From NCBI RefSeq assembly GCF_029193575.1, contig NZ_JARGCS010000056.1, positions 496,001-560,000 of the forward strand: 64,000 nt of DNA, in the 5' to 3' direction. Each line of letters begins with the position of its first letter. The stretch's first letter is position 1. Below the pieces are notes generated by a model. It had not been told where the DNA came from and searched no databases. It saw nothing but the letters and a program-made list of their open reading frames with translations. Origin of the DNA: Pseudomonas entomophila. GTDB lineage: Bacteria; Pseudomonadota; Gammaproteobacteria; Pseudomonadales; Pseudomonadaceae. This document shows, piece by piece, positions 18,258 through 26,736 of the stretch. Position numbers and translations under genes: made by a program.

Positions 18258-19316
18258 GTGCATATCGCCCGCGCGGCGGGTCGCTTCGTGCCCGCGCGCT
18301 TATTCGCAGAGATTCGCTCCGTGCACAGGGTCAAGACCATCGCCACGCCAACCGCCGGCCACCCGCCGCCGCCCGAAGCCGCCCAGACCTTGCTGGCCCT
18401 GCTGCATGCCCAGGGCGAGGTGGCGCGCCTGAGCGAGCGCGAGCAGCTGTACAGCTCGCTGCTGGACAGCGTCAACGCGGTGCTCTGGGCGTTCGACTGG
18501 GAAACCCGCCAGGTGCTGTACGTCAGCCCCGCCTACGAGCGCATCTTCGGCCGCCCCGCCAGCCTGGTGCTGGCCGACTACAACGAATGGCGCGACGCGA
18601 TCTACCCCGACGACCTCGACTACGCCGAGCGCAGCCTGGCCCAGGTGCTGCTCAAGGGCGCCGTGGAAGACCGCGAGTACCGCATCATCAATGCCATGGG
18701 CGAGGTGCGCTGGCTCAGCGACAAGTGTTTCATCAACCAGCAGCGCGAGGGCGAGCGGGTGATCATCGTCGGCATCGCCGAGGACATCACCGAGAAGAAG
18801 CAGCTCGAAGGCGAGCTGCAGCGTTTGGCCACCACCGACGTGCTGACCCAGAGCAGCAACCGCCGGCACTTCTTCGAATGCGCCGAGCAGGCCTTCGACC
18901 GCGCCCGCCAGGACGGCACGCCGCTGACCTTCCTGCTGCTGGACATCGACGACTTCAAGCGGGTCAACGACAGCTACGGCCACCAGGAAGGCGACCAGGT
19001 GCTGCAGCGCATCGCCGACAGTGGCAAGGCGGTGCTGCGGCGGGGCGATGTGTTCGGGCGGATCGGGGGCGAGGAGTTCGCTGCGGTGTTCCCCGGCTGC
19101 ACGGCGCAGGTGGCCGAGCAGGTGGCCGAACGCTTGCAGCGGGAGATCCAGCGCTTGAGCTTCAGCCATGGGCAACAGACCTATGGCGTGACGGTCAGCC
19201 AGGGGTTGACCGGCTTGCTGGACGAGGACGAGGCGCTGGACAGCCTGTATGCACGCGCCGACGCGGCGATGTACCGGGCCAAGCGCCAGGGCAAGAACCA
19301 GATCGTGCGTGGGTGA
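18258..19316 (+). CDS. PAS-GGDEF diguanylate cyclase
   Basis: Up to 352 residues. A PAS domain (about 70-185: LLDSVNAVLWAFDWETRQVLYVSPAYERIFGRP) is followed by GGDEF (about 190-350) with the active GGEEF form and an upstream RRGD that fits the RxxD product-inhibition site. No membrane segment is seen, so it is probably cytoplasmic. It should make cyclic di-GMP in response to a PAS-bound signal. The N-terminus is uncertain: the ATG at 18258 has a poor ribosome site, and a GTG at 18321 is a reasonable alternative. Its place after desA matches the cyclic-di-GMP genes next to desA in other pseudomonads. Confidence 0.85.
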   Translation: MHIARAAGRFVPARLFAEIRSVHRVKTIATPTAGHPPPPEAAQTLLALLHAQGEVARLSEREQLYSSLLDSVNAVLWAFDWETRQVLYVSPAYERIFGRPASLVLADYNEWRDAIYPDDLDYAERSLAQVLLKGAVEDREYRIINAMGEVRWLSDKCFINQQREGERVIIVGIAEDITEKKQLEGELQRLATTDVLTQSSNRRHFFECAEQAFDRARQDGTPLTFLLLDIDDFKRVNDSYGHQEGDQVLQRIADSGKAVLRRGDVFGRIGGEEFAAVFPGCTAQVAEQVAERLQREIQRLSFSHGQQTYGVTVSQGLTGLLDEDEALDSLYARADAAMYRAKRQGKNQIVRG

Positions 19317-19321
19317 ATTCA

Positions 19322-19357
19322 CCGGCCTCTTCGCGGGTAAACCCGCGAAGAGGCCGG
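19322..19357. terminator. Perfect 17-bp stem between convergent genes
   Basis: An exact inverted repeat (17-bp arms, 2-nt loop, starting CCGGCCTCTTCGCGGGT) lies between the cyclase stop (19316) and the DUF3077 stop (19377). It is symmetrical, so it can act on both strands; it lacks T runs and is REP-like in composition. Confidence 0.65.
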
Positions 19358-19376
19358 CACATTCAGAACAAGAGGC

Positions 19377-19631
19377 TCAGACCTCCCCCCGCTGCATCCC
19401 CACCTCCAGATCATTGATCAACGCCTTGGCCATGGCGCTGAGCACCCGCGCCGAGCTGCCGGCCAGGATATCGCCGCCCATCTCCGCCTCGCAGGTATGG
19501 TGGCGAATGCACCCCAGCAGCATCGACAGCTCGTCGAACGCCTGCATGAACGGAATGCCCGGCTGTATGCGGTAAAGCTCCAGGAAGGTCTCGACGCCCG
19601 CCGTGGCCCAGGTGTTCGGGTCGTTGTTCAT
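19377..19631 (-). CDS. DUF3077-type small protein
   Basis: An 84-residue protein resembling the Pseudomonas DUF3077 family: an F-x-V-PGIP-like start (LYRIQPGIPFMQAFDELSMLLGCIRHHT), an alpha-helical middle and the closing helix SARVLSAMAKALINDLEVGM. No signal peptide or membrane segment. These proteins are of unknown function and often sit next to DUF6124 proteins, as here (26-nt gap). The pair reads as a two-gene operon behind a structured leader. Confidence 0.7.
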   Translation of the reverse strand: MNNDPNTWATAGVETFLELYRIQPGIPFMQAFDELSMLLGCIRHHTCEAEMGGDILAGSSARVLSAMAKALINDLEVGMQRGEV

Positions 19632-19657
19632 CGCATCACTCCTTGATGGCGTTCGGC

Positions 19658-19906
19658 TCAGATGCGCGTCAGCGCGTGCTCGACCAGGGCGCGGCTCATG
19701 GCGGCCGAATGCGCGGCGGTGGTGAGCATGGCCACGCGGGGCTCGCCGGCGTTCTCGCGGCAGTATTCATCGATGATCTGCGTGACACCGCGCAGCAACT
19801 CGCTGGCGTGGGCCAGGGCGTCAGGGGGGATCATGTCGACGGGGGTGGTGAAGAGGGGGTTGGTGACGAGGGTCAGGCGGGGTGGGTCGGGGACGTGCTT
19901 TTTCAT
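19658..19906 (-). CDS. DUF6124-type small protein
   Basis: An 82-residue protein with the family's MKKHVPDPP start, a variable loop (NPLFTTPVDMIPPDALAHASELLRGVTQIIDEYC) and a final helix (AAMSRALVEHALTRI). No membrane segment. It is first in the operon with the DUF3077 gene. An AGGAGT-type ribosome site precedes the ATG, and a long structured leader lies upstream. Function unknown; pseudomonads often carry several copies next to regulatory or mobile loci. Confidence 0.7.
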   Translation of the reverse strand: MKKHVPDPPRLTLVTNPLFTTPVDMIPPDALAHASELLRGVTQIIDEYCRENAGEPRVAMLTTAAHSAAMSRALVEHALTRI

Positions 19907-19964
19907 GGTCAGACTCCTGGAACGTTCGAGGAGCTACCACATTCATCCTTCTCACAGATAAGGG

Positions 19965-20042
19965 TGGCAGCCGTGCACGAGGTGAGAAGACCGTGGTTCC
20001 AGGAACACGGCCAGACCGAAGTCTGCTCGCACACGGCTGCCA
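19965..20042 (-). promoter_or_regulatory. Predicted three-way-junction RNA leader of the DUF6124 operon
   Basis: A compact fold can be read directly. An 11-bp outer stem pairs 19965-19975 (TGGCAGCCGTG) with 20032-20042. A symmetric CA/CA internal loop and CGAG/CTCG pairing (19978-19981 with 20026-20029) extend it. Inside are two hairpins: CCGTG..CACGG with an inner TTCC/GGAA at 19991-20010, and CAGAC-CGAA-GTCTG at 20012-20025, which on the minus strand has a UUCG tetraloop. It lies about 60-135 nt upstream of the DUF6124 start and reads in that direction. The assignment as a cis-regulatory or independent RNA is inference. Confidence 0.6.
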
Positions 20043-20329
20043 TGACTGGAAGCCATTCCCGAAAACACCAGGGCTTCTCACACCCTGTCGCCCAACTGAG
20101 CGACCCGGCGAAGTTATCCCTGAGGCATTTCCCCGGCAATTCAGACACGTCCGCAAAGCGCGTAGGATACTTCCCAAACAATCCTGGCCGTAGCGTTGGG
20201 GTTCAGGTTCAGATTTGTCTTACGCCAGAAGATTGCCGCGAGGCCTTCGGCCCCGCGATCGGGCGCGAAGCGCCCGCCATCCACCACCGCCCACGAAACC
20301 GCCTCGAAGGCGGTTTTCTCATTTTGGCC
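20043..20329. other. Intergenic stretch between the RNA element and the HDOD gene
   Basis: No gene is supported here. It contains a GAAGCC/GGCTTC inverted repeat near 20050-20075, a GGGCGCGAAGCGCCC hairpin near 20262-20276, and a terminator-like hairpin at 20295-20318. The promoter of the DUF6124 operon should lie in 20045-20200. Confidence 0.5.
20295..20318 (-). terminator. Terminator hairpin of the HDOD gene
   Basis: The stem AACCGCC-TTCGA-GGCGGTT followed by a short T run on the minus strand lies 12 nt after the HDOD stop. Confidence 0.6.
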
Positions 20330-21655
20330 CTAATCCCGCGGCGCCTGCTCATTGCCTTCATCCAGAAGGCCCGGCTCCTCGCTCGCCACCTCCGGCTCAT
20401 CCTGCACAGGCTCCTGCACCGCGGGCTGCTCCACCACCGCCGGTACCTCCTCTTCCTTGCGCAACCGCCGCAGCTCCGGCAGCCCCAGCTTCAACAACCG
20501 CGCCGTCTTGCTGCTGGCGACCTTCTCCAGGCCCTGGCTCGCCGGCAGCCGCGACAATTGCCCGGCCAGGTTCATCGCCAGGATCTCCCGCGAATACACC
20601 CCGCCCCCCAGCTGGTACACCGCCGCGATCAACTCGCGCAGCGACAGCGGCAGGCGCCAGCGGGTGCGCAGGGCCGAGCCGAACGGGGCGCCGAATTCGT
20701 TGAGCGAAAGCTGCACCTGGTCCTCGTCCAGCTCGCCACCGGCCAGGCGCCACTCCTGCAGGCAGCGCAGCACCGCCAGGTCGCCCAGGCAGTGCAGCAG
20801 CCCGGCGCAGTAGCAGCGCTCTTCATCCAGGTCGAGCATGCGCGCCAGGGTGCGGGCGTACTCGGCGGTGTGCAGCGAGAGGTTCCAGAAGTGCGTGGCA
20901 TGCCCGGCCAGCAGCGGGTCGCTGAGGCGCGCGCTGCGCTTGAGGGTGAGGCCCAGGATCAGGTTCATGCTCTGGGTGCTGCCCAGCTTGTTCAGCGCCT
21001 GCAGCAAGGTCTGCACCGGGGCGTCGCGGTGCAGCGCGGCGCTGTTGGCGGCGGCGATCAGCACGCCGGTGATCTGCGGGTCGTTGCGCACCTCTTGCTC
21101 CAGCACCCGCAGGTCCAGGCCCTGGGGGTTGAGGGCGCGCTTGATCGCCACTTGCACGTCGGCGAACAACGGGCCGCCGTCGGCGTTGGCGCGGCGCTGT
21201 TCGAGGAAGGGCGGCAGCTGGGCACCGGGCTGCAGCGGCGGCACCGGGCAGGCGATCTCTTCGCCAGCGGCCAGCAGCAGCACCTCCAGGCGCTTGCGCA
21301 GCTTCTCCAGGTTCAGCGGCTTGCTCAGGTATTCAGTGGGCTGGAACGGCAGCGCTTCCTTCACGCTGGCGCTGTCGCTGCGCTCGCTCATGAGGATGAA
21401 CGGCAGGCTCGGCGCGTCGCGCTTGGCGCGCACCTTGCGCAGCAGGTCGAGACCGTCGACGCCCGCCAGTTCGCGCGCGGCGATGATCAGGTCGGGCTTG
21501 CTGGCCAATGCGCTGAGGGCCTGGGAGCCGTCGGCGCAGACCTTGACCTGGGCGTCGCAGCGCACGCTCAGCAGCATTTCGCTGAGCATGTCGCGCACCC
21601 AGGGGTCGCCTTCGGCGATCAGTACGAGAGGGGGGGTGGGGTCGGCAACGCTCAT
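20330..21655 (-). CDS. Pseudo-receiver/HDOD signalling protein
   Basis: A 441-residue protein starting at the ATG at 21655 (AGGAG just upstream). Residues 8-125 have a response-regulator receiver fold, but the phosphorylation site is lost: in PDLIIAARELAGVDG the expected Asp is Ala60, and the acidic pocket reads LIAEGDP instead of the usual DD pair. The lysine of EYLSKPLN is kept. Residues about 180-370 form an HDOD domain (LNPQGLDLRVLEQEVRNDPQITGVLIAAANSA, ARMLDLDEERCYCAGLLHCLGDLAVL). The acidic C-terminal tail (EEEVPAVVEQPAVQEP onward) is probably disordered. HDOD proteins act in stress, motility or cyclic-di-GMP signalling; phosphorylation-independent control is expected. Confidence 0.85.
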   Translation of the reverse strand: MSVADPTPPLVLIAEGDPWVRDMLSEMLLSVRCDAQVKVCADGSQALSALASKPDLIIAARELAGVDGLDLLRKVRAKRDAPSLPFILMSERSDSASVKEALPFQPTEYLSKPLNLEKLRKRLEVLLLAAGEEIACPVPPLQPGAQLPPFLEQRRANADGGPLFADVQVAIKRALNPQGLDLRVLEQEVRNDPQITGVLIAAANSAALHRDAPVQTLLQALNKLGSTQSMNLILGLTLKRSARLSDPLLAGHATHFWNLSLHTAEYARTLARMLDLDEERCYCAGLLHCLGDLAVLRCLQEWRLAGGELDEDQVQLSLNEFGAPFGSALRTRWRLPLSLRELIAAVYQLGGGVYSREILAMNLAGQLSRLPASQGLEKVASSKTARLLKLGLPELRRLRKEEEVPAVVEQPAVQEPVQDEPEVASEEPGLLDEGNEQAPRD

Positions 21656-21748
21656 GGGTAACTCCTGGTAATCCTTGACGTGCAGCTTGGGTAGCCTTCC
21701 AAGGCAAGTCCTTTCACAACGATAGCGCCCCCTGCCTGCCTTGGGCAT

Positions 21749-21776
21749 AAAAAAAACCCGCCTGGGCGGGTTTTTT
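21749..21776 (-). terminator. Rho-independent terminator of gabDT
   Basis: An A8 run, then CCCGCC-TG-GGCGGG, then T6. Read leftward, it is a textbook intrinsic terminator 20 nt after the gabT stop; it would also work on the plus strand. Confidence 0.9.
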
Positions 21777-21796
21777 CTGGAGCGCGTCACACTTTA

Positions 21797-23074
21797 TCAG
21801 GCCAGTTCAGCGAAGCACTCTTCGATGATGGCCAGGCCTTTGTCCAGCAGCGCGTCTTCGGCGGTCAGCGGCACCAGGATGCGCAGGACGTTGCCGTAGG
21901 TGCCGCACGACAGCAGGATCAGGCCCTTGTCGCGTGCCTTGGCCACCACCTGCGCAACGGCAGCGGCGTTCGGGGTGTGGGTGCCTTTTTCGAAGACTTC
22001 CACGGCGACCATCGACCCCAGGCCACGCACGTCACCGATGATCGGGTGCTTTTTCTGGATGTCACGCAGGCCGGCAGTCAGGCGCTCGCCAACGGCCTTG
22101 CTGCGGTCCAGCAGTTGCTCTTCCTCGAACACCTGGATGACCGCCAGGGCCGCGGCGCAGGCGATCGGCGAACCGGCGTAGGTGCCGCCCAGGCCGCCCG
22201 GGGCGATGGCGTCCATGTACTCGGCCTTGCCGCACACACCGGCCAGCGGGAAGCCGCCAGCGATGGACTTGGCGAAGGTGGTCAGGTCAGGCGCGACGCC
22301 CATCTGCTCCATGGCGAAGAAGGTGCCGGTACGGCCAGCGCCGGTCTGCACTTCGTCGGCGATCAGCAGGATGCCGTGCTGGTCGCACAGGGCGCGCAGG
22401 CGCTGCATCAGCTCTTTCGGCGCCGGCAGGAAGCCGCCTTCGCCTTGCACCGGCTCCAGGATGATCGCGGCGATGTCGCGCGGCTCGGCGTCGTTCTTGA
22501 AGATGCGCTCGACCGAGGCGATGGCGTCGTCGACGCTCACACCGTGCAGCTCGCTCGGGAACAGCGCACGGAACACGCCGCCCGGCATCAGGCCCATGCC
22601 CGCGGAGTACGGCACGACCTTGCCGGTCAGGCCCAGGGTCATCATGGTGCGGCCGTGGTAACCGCCGGTGAAGGCGATCACGCCAGCGCGGCCGGTGGCG
22701 GCACGGGCGATCTTCACGGCGTTCTCAACGGCTTCGGAGCCGGTGGACACCAGCAGGGTCTTCTTGGCGAAGTCGCCCGGGACCAGGGTGTTGATCTTTT
22801 CGCACAGCTCGACGTAGGGCTCGTAGGCCAGCACCTGGAAGCAGGTGTGGCTGACCTTGGTCAGCTGCTCTTGCACGGCCGCGACCACTTTCGGGTGCAG
22901 GTGGCCGGTGTTCAGTACGGCGATGCCGCCGGCGAAGTCGATCAGTTCGCGGCCTTCAACGTCGATCACCGTCGAGTTCTTCGCCGACTCGACGAAGATC
23001 GGGTGGATCTGGCCGACGCCACGTGGGACGGCGGCGACACGGCGTTGCATCAAGGATTCGTTGGTCTTGCTCAT
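21797..23074 (-). CDS. gabT: 4-aminobutyrate-2-oxoglutarate aminotransferase
   Basis: A 425-residue PLP enzyme that converts GABA (and, in pseudomonads, 5-aminovalerate) to the semialdehyde. The PLP region reads LIADEVQTGAGRTGTFFAME, with the Schiff-base lysine in TTFAKSIAGGFPL. STGSEAVENAVKIAR and GGYHGRTMMTLGLTGKV are class-III aminotransferase signatures. The start at 23074 (MSKTNESLMQRR) has GAGGG at the right distance; the frame is open upstream to 23239 but lacks conservation. gabT is downstream of gabD, 180 nt apart, with an intrinsic terminator after it. Confidence 0.95.
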   Translation of the reverse strand: MSKTNESLMQRRVAAVPRGVGQIHPIFVESAKNSTVIDVEGRELIDFAGGIAVLNTGHLHPKVVAAVQEQLTKVSHTCFQVLAYEPYVELCEKINTLVPGDFAKKTLLVSTGSEAVENAVKIARAATGRAGVIAFTGGYHGRTMMTLGLTGKVVPYSAGMGLMPGGVFRALFPSELHGVSVDDAIASVERIFKNDAEPRDIAAIILEPVQGEGGFLPAPKELMQRLRALCDQHGILLIADEVQTGAGRTGTFFAMEQMGVAPDLTTFAKSIAGGFPLAGVCGKAEYMDAIAPGGLGGTYAGSPIACAAALAVIQVFEEEQLLDRSKAVGERLTAGLRDIQKKHPIIGDVRGLGSMVAVEVFEKGTHTPNAAAVAQVVAKARDKGLILLSCGTYGNVLRILVPLTAEDALLDKGLAIIEECFAELA

Positions 23075-23254
23075 AATGCCCTCATTCGCGCCGGCTCTGG
23101 CGGCGCTGTTATTCGGGGGTGGCTGGTGCATCCGCGAACAGTATTCGTTGATCGACTGCCGTGAACGCCCGGGCCACCAGGTACCGCGTGTCAAAAAAAC
23201 CAGCGAAGCGTCGCTCTCGCGCCCCGCTGGCAGAGGCAAAAACTCAGCCGGCGA

Positions 23255-24697
23255 TCAAACGCTGATGCACAGGTATTTGATTTCGAGGTAGTCCTCGATG
23301 CCGTACTTGGAACCTTCGCGGCCCAGGCCCGAGGCCTTGATGCCGCCGAACGGCGCGACTTCGTTGGAAATCAGGCCGGTGTTGATGCCGACCATGCCGT
23401 ACTCCAGGGCCTCGGCGACACGGAACACGCGGCTCATGTCACGGGCGTAGAAGTACGAGGCCAGGCCGAACTCGGTGTCGTTGGACATCGCGATCACTTC
23501 GGCCTCGTCCTTGAAGCGGAACAGCGGCGCCAGCGGGCCGAAGGTCTCTTCCTTGGCGACGGCGGCGGTTTTCGGCACGTCGACCAGGATGGTCGGCTCG
23601 AAGAAGTTGCCTTCGATCAGCTTGCCACCGGACAGCACCTTGGCGCCCTTGGCGACGGCGTCCTCGATGTGCTCCTGGACCTTGGCCACGGCCTTGCCGT
23701 CGATCAGAGGGCCAGTGGTGGTGCCTTCTTCCAGGCCGTTGCCGATCTTCAGCTTGGCCACTGCGGCCTTGAGCTTCTCGGCGAACGCGTCGTAGACGCC
23801 GTCCTGCACGTAGATGCGGTTGGCGCAGACGCAGGTCTGCCCGTTGTTGCGGTACTTGGAAACGATCGCGCCTTCGACGGCTTTATCCAGGTCGGCGTCG
23901 TCGAACACGATGAACGGCGCGTTGCCGCCCAGCTCCAGGGATACTTTCTTGATGTCCTTGGCGCATTCTTCCATCAGCTGGCGGCCGATTTCGGTGGAGC
24001 CGGTGAAGGACAGCTTGCGCACCAGCGAGTTGCCGGTCAGCTCGCCGCCGACTTCGCCAGCGCTGCCGGTGACCACGCTCAGCACACCGGCCGGGATGCC
24101 GGCACGGTTGGCCAGCTCGACCAGGGCCAGGGCGGAGTACGGGGTTTGCGACGCGGGCTTGAGCACCATGGTGCAACCGGCGGCCAGGGCCGGGCCGGCT
24201 TTACGGGTGATCATCGCGGCCGGGAAGTTCCACGGGGTGATGGCGGCGGTGACGCCGATCGGCTGCTTGATGACGATCAGGCGCTTGTCCGGCTGGTGGC
24301 CGGGGATGGTGTCGCCGTAGACGCGCTTGGCTTCCTCGGCGAACCACTCGATGAACGAGGCGGCGTAGGCGATTTCACCCTTGGCTTCGGCCAGTGGCTT
24401 GCCTTGCTCGGTGGTCATCAGGCGGGCCAGGTCGTCCTGGTGCTCGATCATCAGCTCGAACCAGCGGCGCAGCTTGTTCGAACGCTCCTTGGCGGTCAGC
24501 GCGCGCCAGGCCGGCAGGGCCTTGTCGGCGGCTTCGATGGCGCGGCGGGTTTCGGCGGCGCCCATTTTCGGCACGCTGCCGATGACTTCACCGGTGGCCG
24601 GGTTGGTCACCTTGATGGTCTGGCCATTGTCCGCGTCCAGCCACTCACCGTTGATGAAGGCTTGCTGGCGGAACAACTGAGCGTCTTTGAGCTGCAT
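23255..24697 (-). CDS. gabD: NADP+-dependent succinate-semialdehyde dehydrogenase
   Basis: A 480-residue aldehyde dehydrogenase that oxidises succinate (or glutarate) semialdehyde for entry into the TCA cycle. The active-site elements are LELGGNAPFIVFDDAD with the general-base Glu, and NNGQTCVCANRIYVQ with the nucleophilic Cys. PWNFPAAMITRK lines the cofactor site, and the C-terminal PFGGIKASGLGREGSKYGIEDYLEIKYLC is the usual family end. The start at 24697 (MQLKDAQLFRQQAF) matches GabD. Its promoter should lie in the palindrome-rich region just upstream. Confidence 0.95.
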   Translation of the reverse strand: MQLKDAQLFRQQAFINGEWLDADNGQTIKVTNPATGEVIGSVPKMGAAETRRAIEAADKALPAWRALTAKERSNKLRRWFELMIEHQDDLARLMTTEQGKPLAEAKGEIAYAASFIEWFAEEAKRVYGDTIPGHQPDKRLIVIKQPIGVTAAITPWNFPAAMITRKAGPALAAGCTMVLKPASQTPYSALALVELANRAGIPAGVLSVVTGSAGEVGGELTGNSLVRKLSFTGSTEIGRQLMEECAKDIKKVSLELGGNAPFIVFDDADLDKAVEGAIVSKYRNNGQTCVCANRIYVQDGVYDAFAEKLKAAVAKLKIGNGLEEGTTTGPLIDGKAVAKVQEHIEDAVAKGAKVLSGGKLIEGNFFEPTILVDVPKTAAVAKEETFGPLAPLFRFKDEAEVIAMSNDTEFGLASYFYARDMSRVFRVAEALEYGMVGINTGLISNEVAPFGGIKASGLGREGSKYGIEDYLEIKYLCISV

Positions 24698-25042
24698 GTC
24701 GGCTTCCCTTGAGCACCGTGCGGGCACGGGGCGAATTATTGATTGTGGAAAAGGCGCCCCCAGGGGGAACGGCCGTCAGGAATTCAGGCACCCATTTGCG
24801 CCGGGTGTTCAATATTAGGCGTCGAGCGTTTGAAATCTCAAACGAATGCTAAGCGGGTGCTGGGGTGTTGGACAATAGGCTGTTCGAAAAAAAGAACGAA
24901 CGGTTGAACACCCTGCCGGGGGGCATCTGTGAAATGAAGGCCGCAATCGCGGTGCAAGCCCGCGATAGGGCCCCGAAAGGTTAGACGAATGGTGCGGGAG
25001 AAACATGACAGGAGGACCGACGGCCCTCCCGGAGGGACGAAC
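24698..25042. promoter_or_regulatory. gabDT upstream region with two palindromes and a single REP
   Basis: A 345-nt gap between astA and gabD. It holds a perfect inverted repeat CGTTTGAaatcTCAAACG at 24827-24844 and GTTCG-N10-CGAAC at about 24882-24901, both about 130-200 bp upstream of gabD and so candidate operators. A lone REP unit lies at 24946-24970 towards astA. No gene is seen. Confidence 0.5.
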
Positions 25043-26719
25043 TCAGAACGCTTTATCCAATTCAATCACCAACGCCCGATACCCCACACTCCCCGGCTGG
25101 CGGCTGTGCACCTTCAATTCCACCAGCACCTCCTGGGTGCCCCGGCGCACTTCGTTGAGCACCGTGGTGGTGAGCTTCTCCGGCGTCAGGAAGCCCACCG
25201 ACGCGGAATAGATGAACTGGGTATCGGTCTCGGGCCGGTAGGCGACGACCGAGGTGATCGGGCTGTACCACTCGTCGCCCCGTGCCTTGCCATATTCCCA
25301 GACCTGCTCGACGGTGCCCTTGGCCTCGTCGATCTTGTACTCCACGGCACGGCTGTAGTTGCCGCTCAGCTGGGTCGGGGCGAAGTCACGCCCCCAGCCG
25401 TTGTCGAACACCGTCAGCGTGCCGCGCCCGGTCAGCCAGGCGGTGTGCTGGGTCCACGCCCAGTCGAAGGCGTCATCGCCCACGGGCTTGAGCACCTTGG
25501 CCTTGAGCCGCTCCGGCCAGCCCTGGGGCGAGGCCAGAATCCACTTCACCTGCTTGTCGCGGCCGATCTTCACGACGCCCTGGTGCCGGGCTGAAACGAT
25601 GATGCTGTCGTCAGCGGCGTCGTAGTCGATGGCATTGACGTGCGCCCAGTTGCGCCCGGTGCCCACCCCCGGGGTGTCGCCGAACGGCAGGTCGCCCTCG
25701 GCCAGTTCGTTGGCCAGCAGGCTGTCTTGCTTCTCCACCCCCTCGGGCAGCTGGATCGCCGCCCTGCCCAGGGTTTCCAGCAACTCGCCGCGGTACGGGT
25801 CGAGGATCCGGTTCAAATCCCAGAAGTCCAGCACGTCGCCGGCCTCGTTGACCTCGATGATGTGGTCGCGGATCGAGCGCACGCGCTTGCCGTCGGGGCG
25901 CCGGTAGTCGCTGGTACCGACCCGCAGCAGGTAGGTGCCGTGGGCGGTCTCGCGGATCTCGTGGGAGAAGTCGGCGAACTTGTCGGGCAGGTTGCGCTGC
26001 CAGATGCGCCGGCCAAGCAGGTCGAACTTCGAGTAGGTCTGGCCCTGGCCCCAGATCAACTTGCCGTCGCGGGTCTGCTGAAAGCCCATGGTGCCGCCCA
26101 GGCCGTCGCGGCGGTTGGAGTCGTGGACCTGCTCGATGTCCAGGTACCAGCGCACGTCGCCGTTGCTGTCGGCGATCCAGTTGTTGCCCACCTGGTCCCA
26201 CTCGGCGGCGCCACCCAGGCCGTTCCACTTGAAGGCGCGGCCACCGGGGATCTCGCCCAGCAGGTGGTTGAACAGGTACAGGCGCTTCTCGAAGCCCGGC
26301 GCCACGGTGATCGGCTCGACCTCGGGCAAGGCGGCGGTCTGCCTGGCCACCACCGGCAGGCGCACAGCCGGGGCGTAGATCTGGAACTGCTCGCGCAGGC
26401 GTTCGCCGTCGAGCTTGTAGGTCACTTCCACCTGGTTGACGTGGTCCGGGTACAGCCCGAACACCGGGATGCCGCCGTAGGTCCACAACGAGCGGTCGCT
26501 GACGTCGTAGGCGATATCGACGCCGCGCTCGCCACGGCCCAGCACGCGCACGTGCACGGCGCTGAGCACCTGGCCGCCGTCGCGGATGATCGCGGTCAAC
26601 GGCGCCAGGCGGTAGGGGTTGACCACCACGTCGCCGAGCAACGGTTGCTCGCGGTCGGGCACCTTGGCGGTGAGGCAGGCGCCTTCGGGCAGGTCGTGGG
26701 GTTGGGTCTTGGCATTCAT
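25043..26719 (-). CDS. astA: Arylsulfate sulfotransferase (PAPS-independent)
   Basis: A 558-residue AssT-type enzyme that moves sulfate from one aryl ester to a phenolic acceptor through a histidine intermediate. Features are a beta-rich N-terminal domain, then a propeller with repeated Trp/His motifs: NHLLGEIPGGRAFKWNG, GNNWIADSNGDVRWYLD, FADFSHEIRETAHGTYLLRVG, GRNWAHVNAIDYD (likely active region) and QHTAWLTGRGTLTVFDNG. Unlike the periplasmic E. coli enzyme, no signal peptide is visible: the start MNAKTQPHDLPEG is hydrophilic. It follows sftP by 17 nt on the same strand. P. putida S-313 has the same sftP-astA arrangement, which supports a role in sulfate-ester metabolism. Confidence 0.85.
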   Translation of the reverse strand: MNAKTQPHDLPEGACLTAKVPDREQPLLGDVVVNPYRLAPLTAIIRDGGQVLSAVHVRVLGRGERGVDIAYDVSDRSLWTYGGIPVFGLYPDHVNQVEVTYKLDGERLREQFQIYAPAVRLPVVARQTAALPEVEPITVAPGFEKRLYLFNHLLGEIPGGRAFKWNGLGGAAEWDQVGNNWIADSNGDVRWYLDIEQVHDSNRRDGLGGTMGFQQTRDGKLIWGQGQTYSKFDLLGRRIWQRNLPDKFADFSHEIRETAHGTYLLRVGTSDYRRPDGKRVRSIRDHIIEVNEAGDVLDFWDLNRILDPYRGELLETLGRAAIQLPEGVEKQDSLLANELAEGDLPFGDTPGVGTGRNWAHVNAIDYDAADDSIIVSARHQGVVKIGRDKQVKWILASPQGWPERLKAKVLKPVGDDAFDWAWTQHTAWLTGRGTLTVFDNGWGRDFAPTQLSGNYSRAVEYKIDEAKGTVEQVWEYGKARGDEWYSPITSVVAYRPETDTQFIYSASVGFLTPEKLTTTVLNEVRRGTQEVLVELKVHSRQPGSVGYRALVIELDKAF

Positions 26720-26736
26720 GGCACTGCTCCTTGCGG

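Noticed and set aside
24785..24800. Sigma-54-like GGCAC-N-TTTGC sequence upstream of gabD
   Set aside because: GG to GC spacing is 9 instead of 10, and the orientation is away from gabD.
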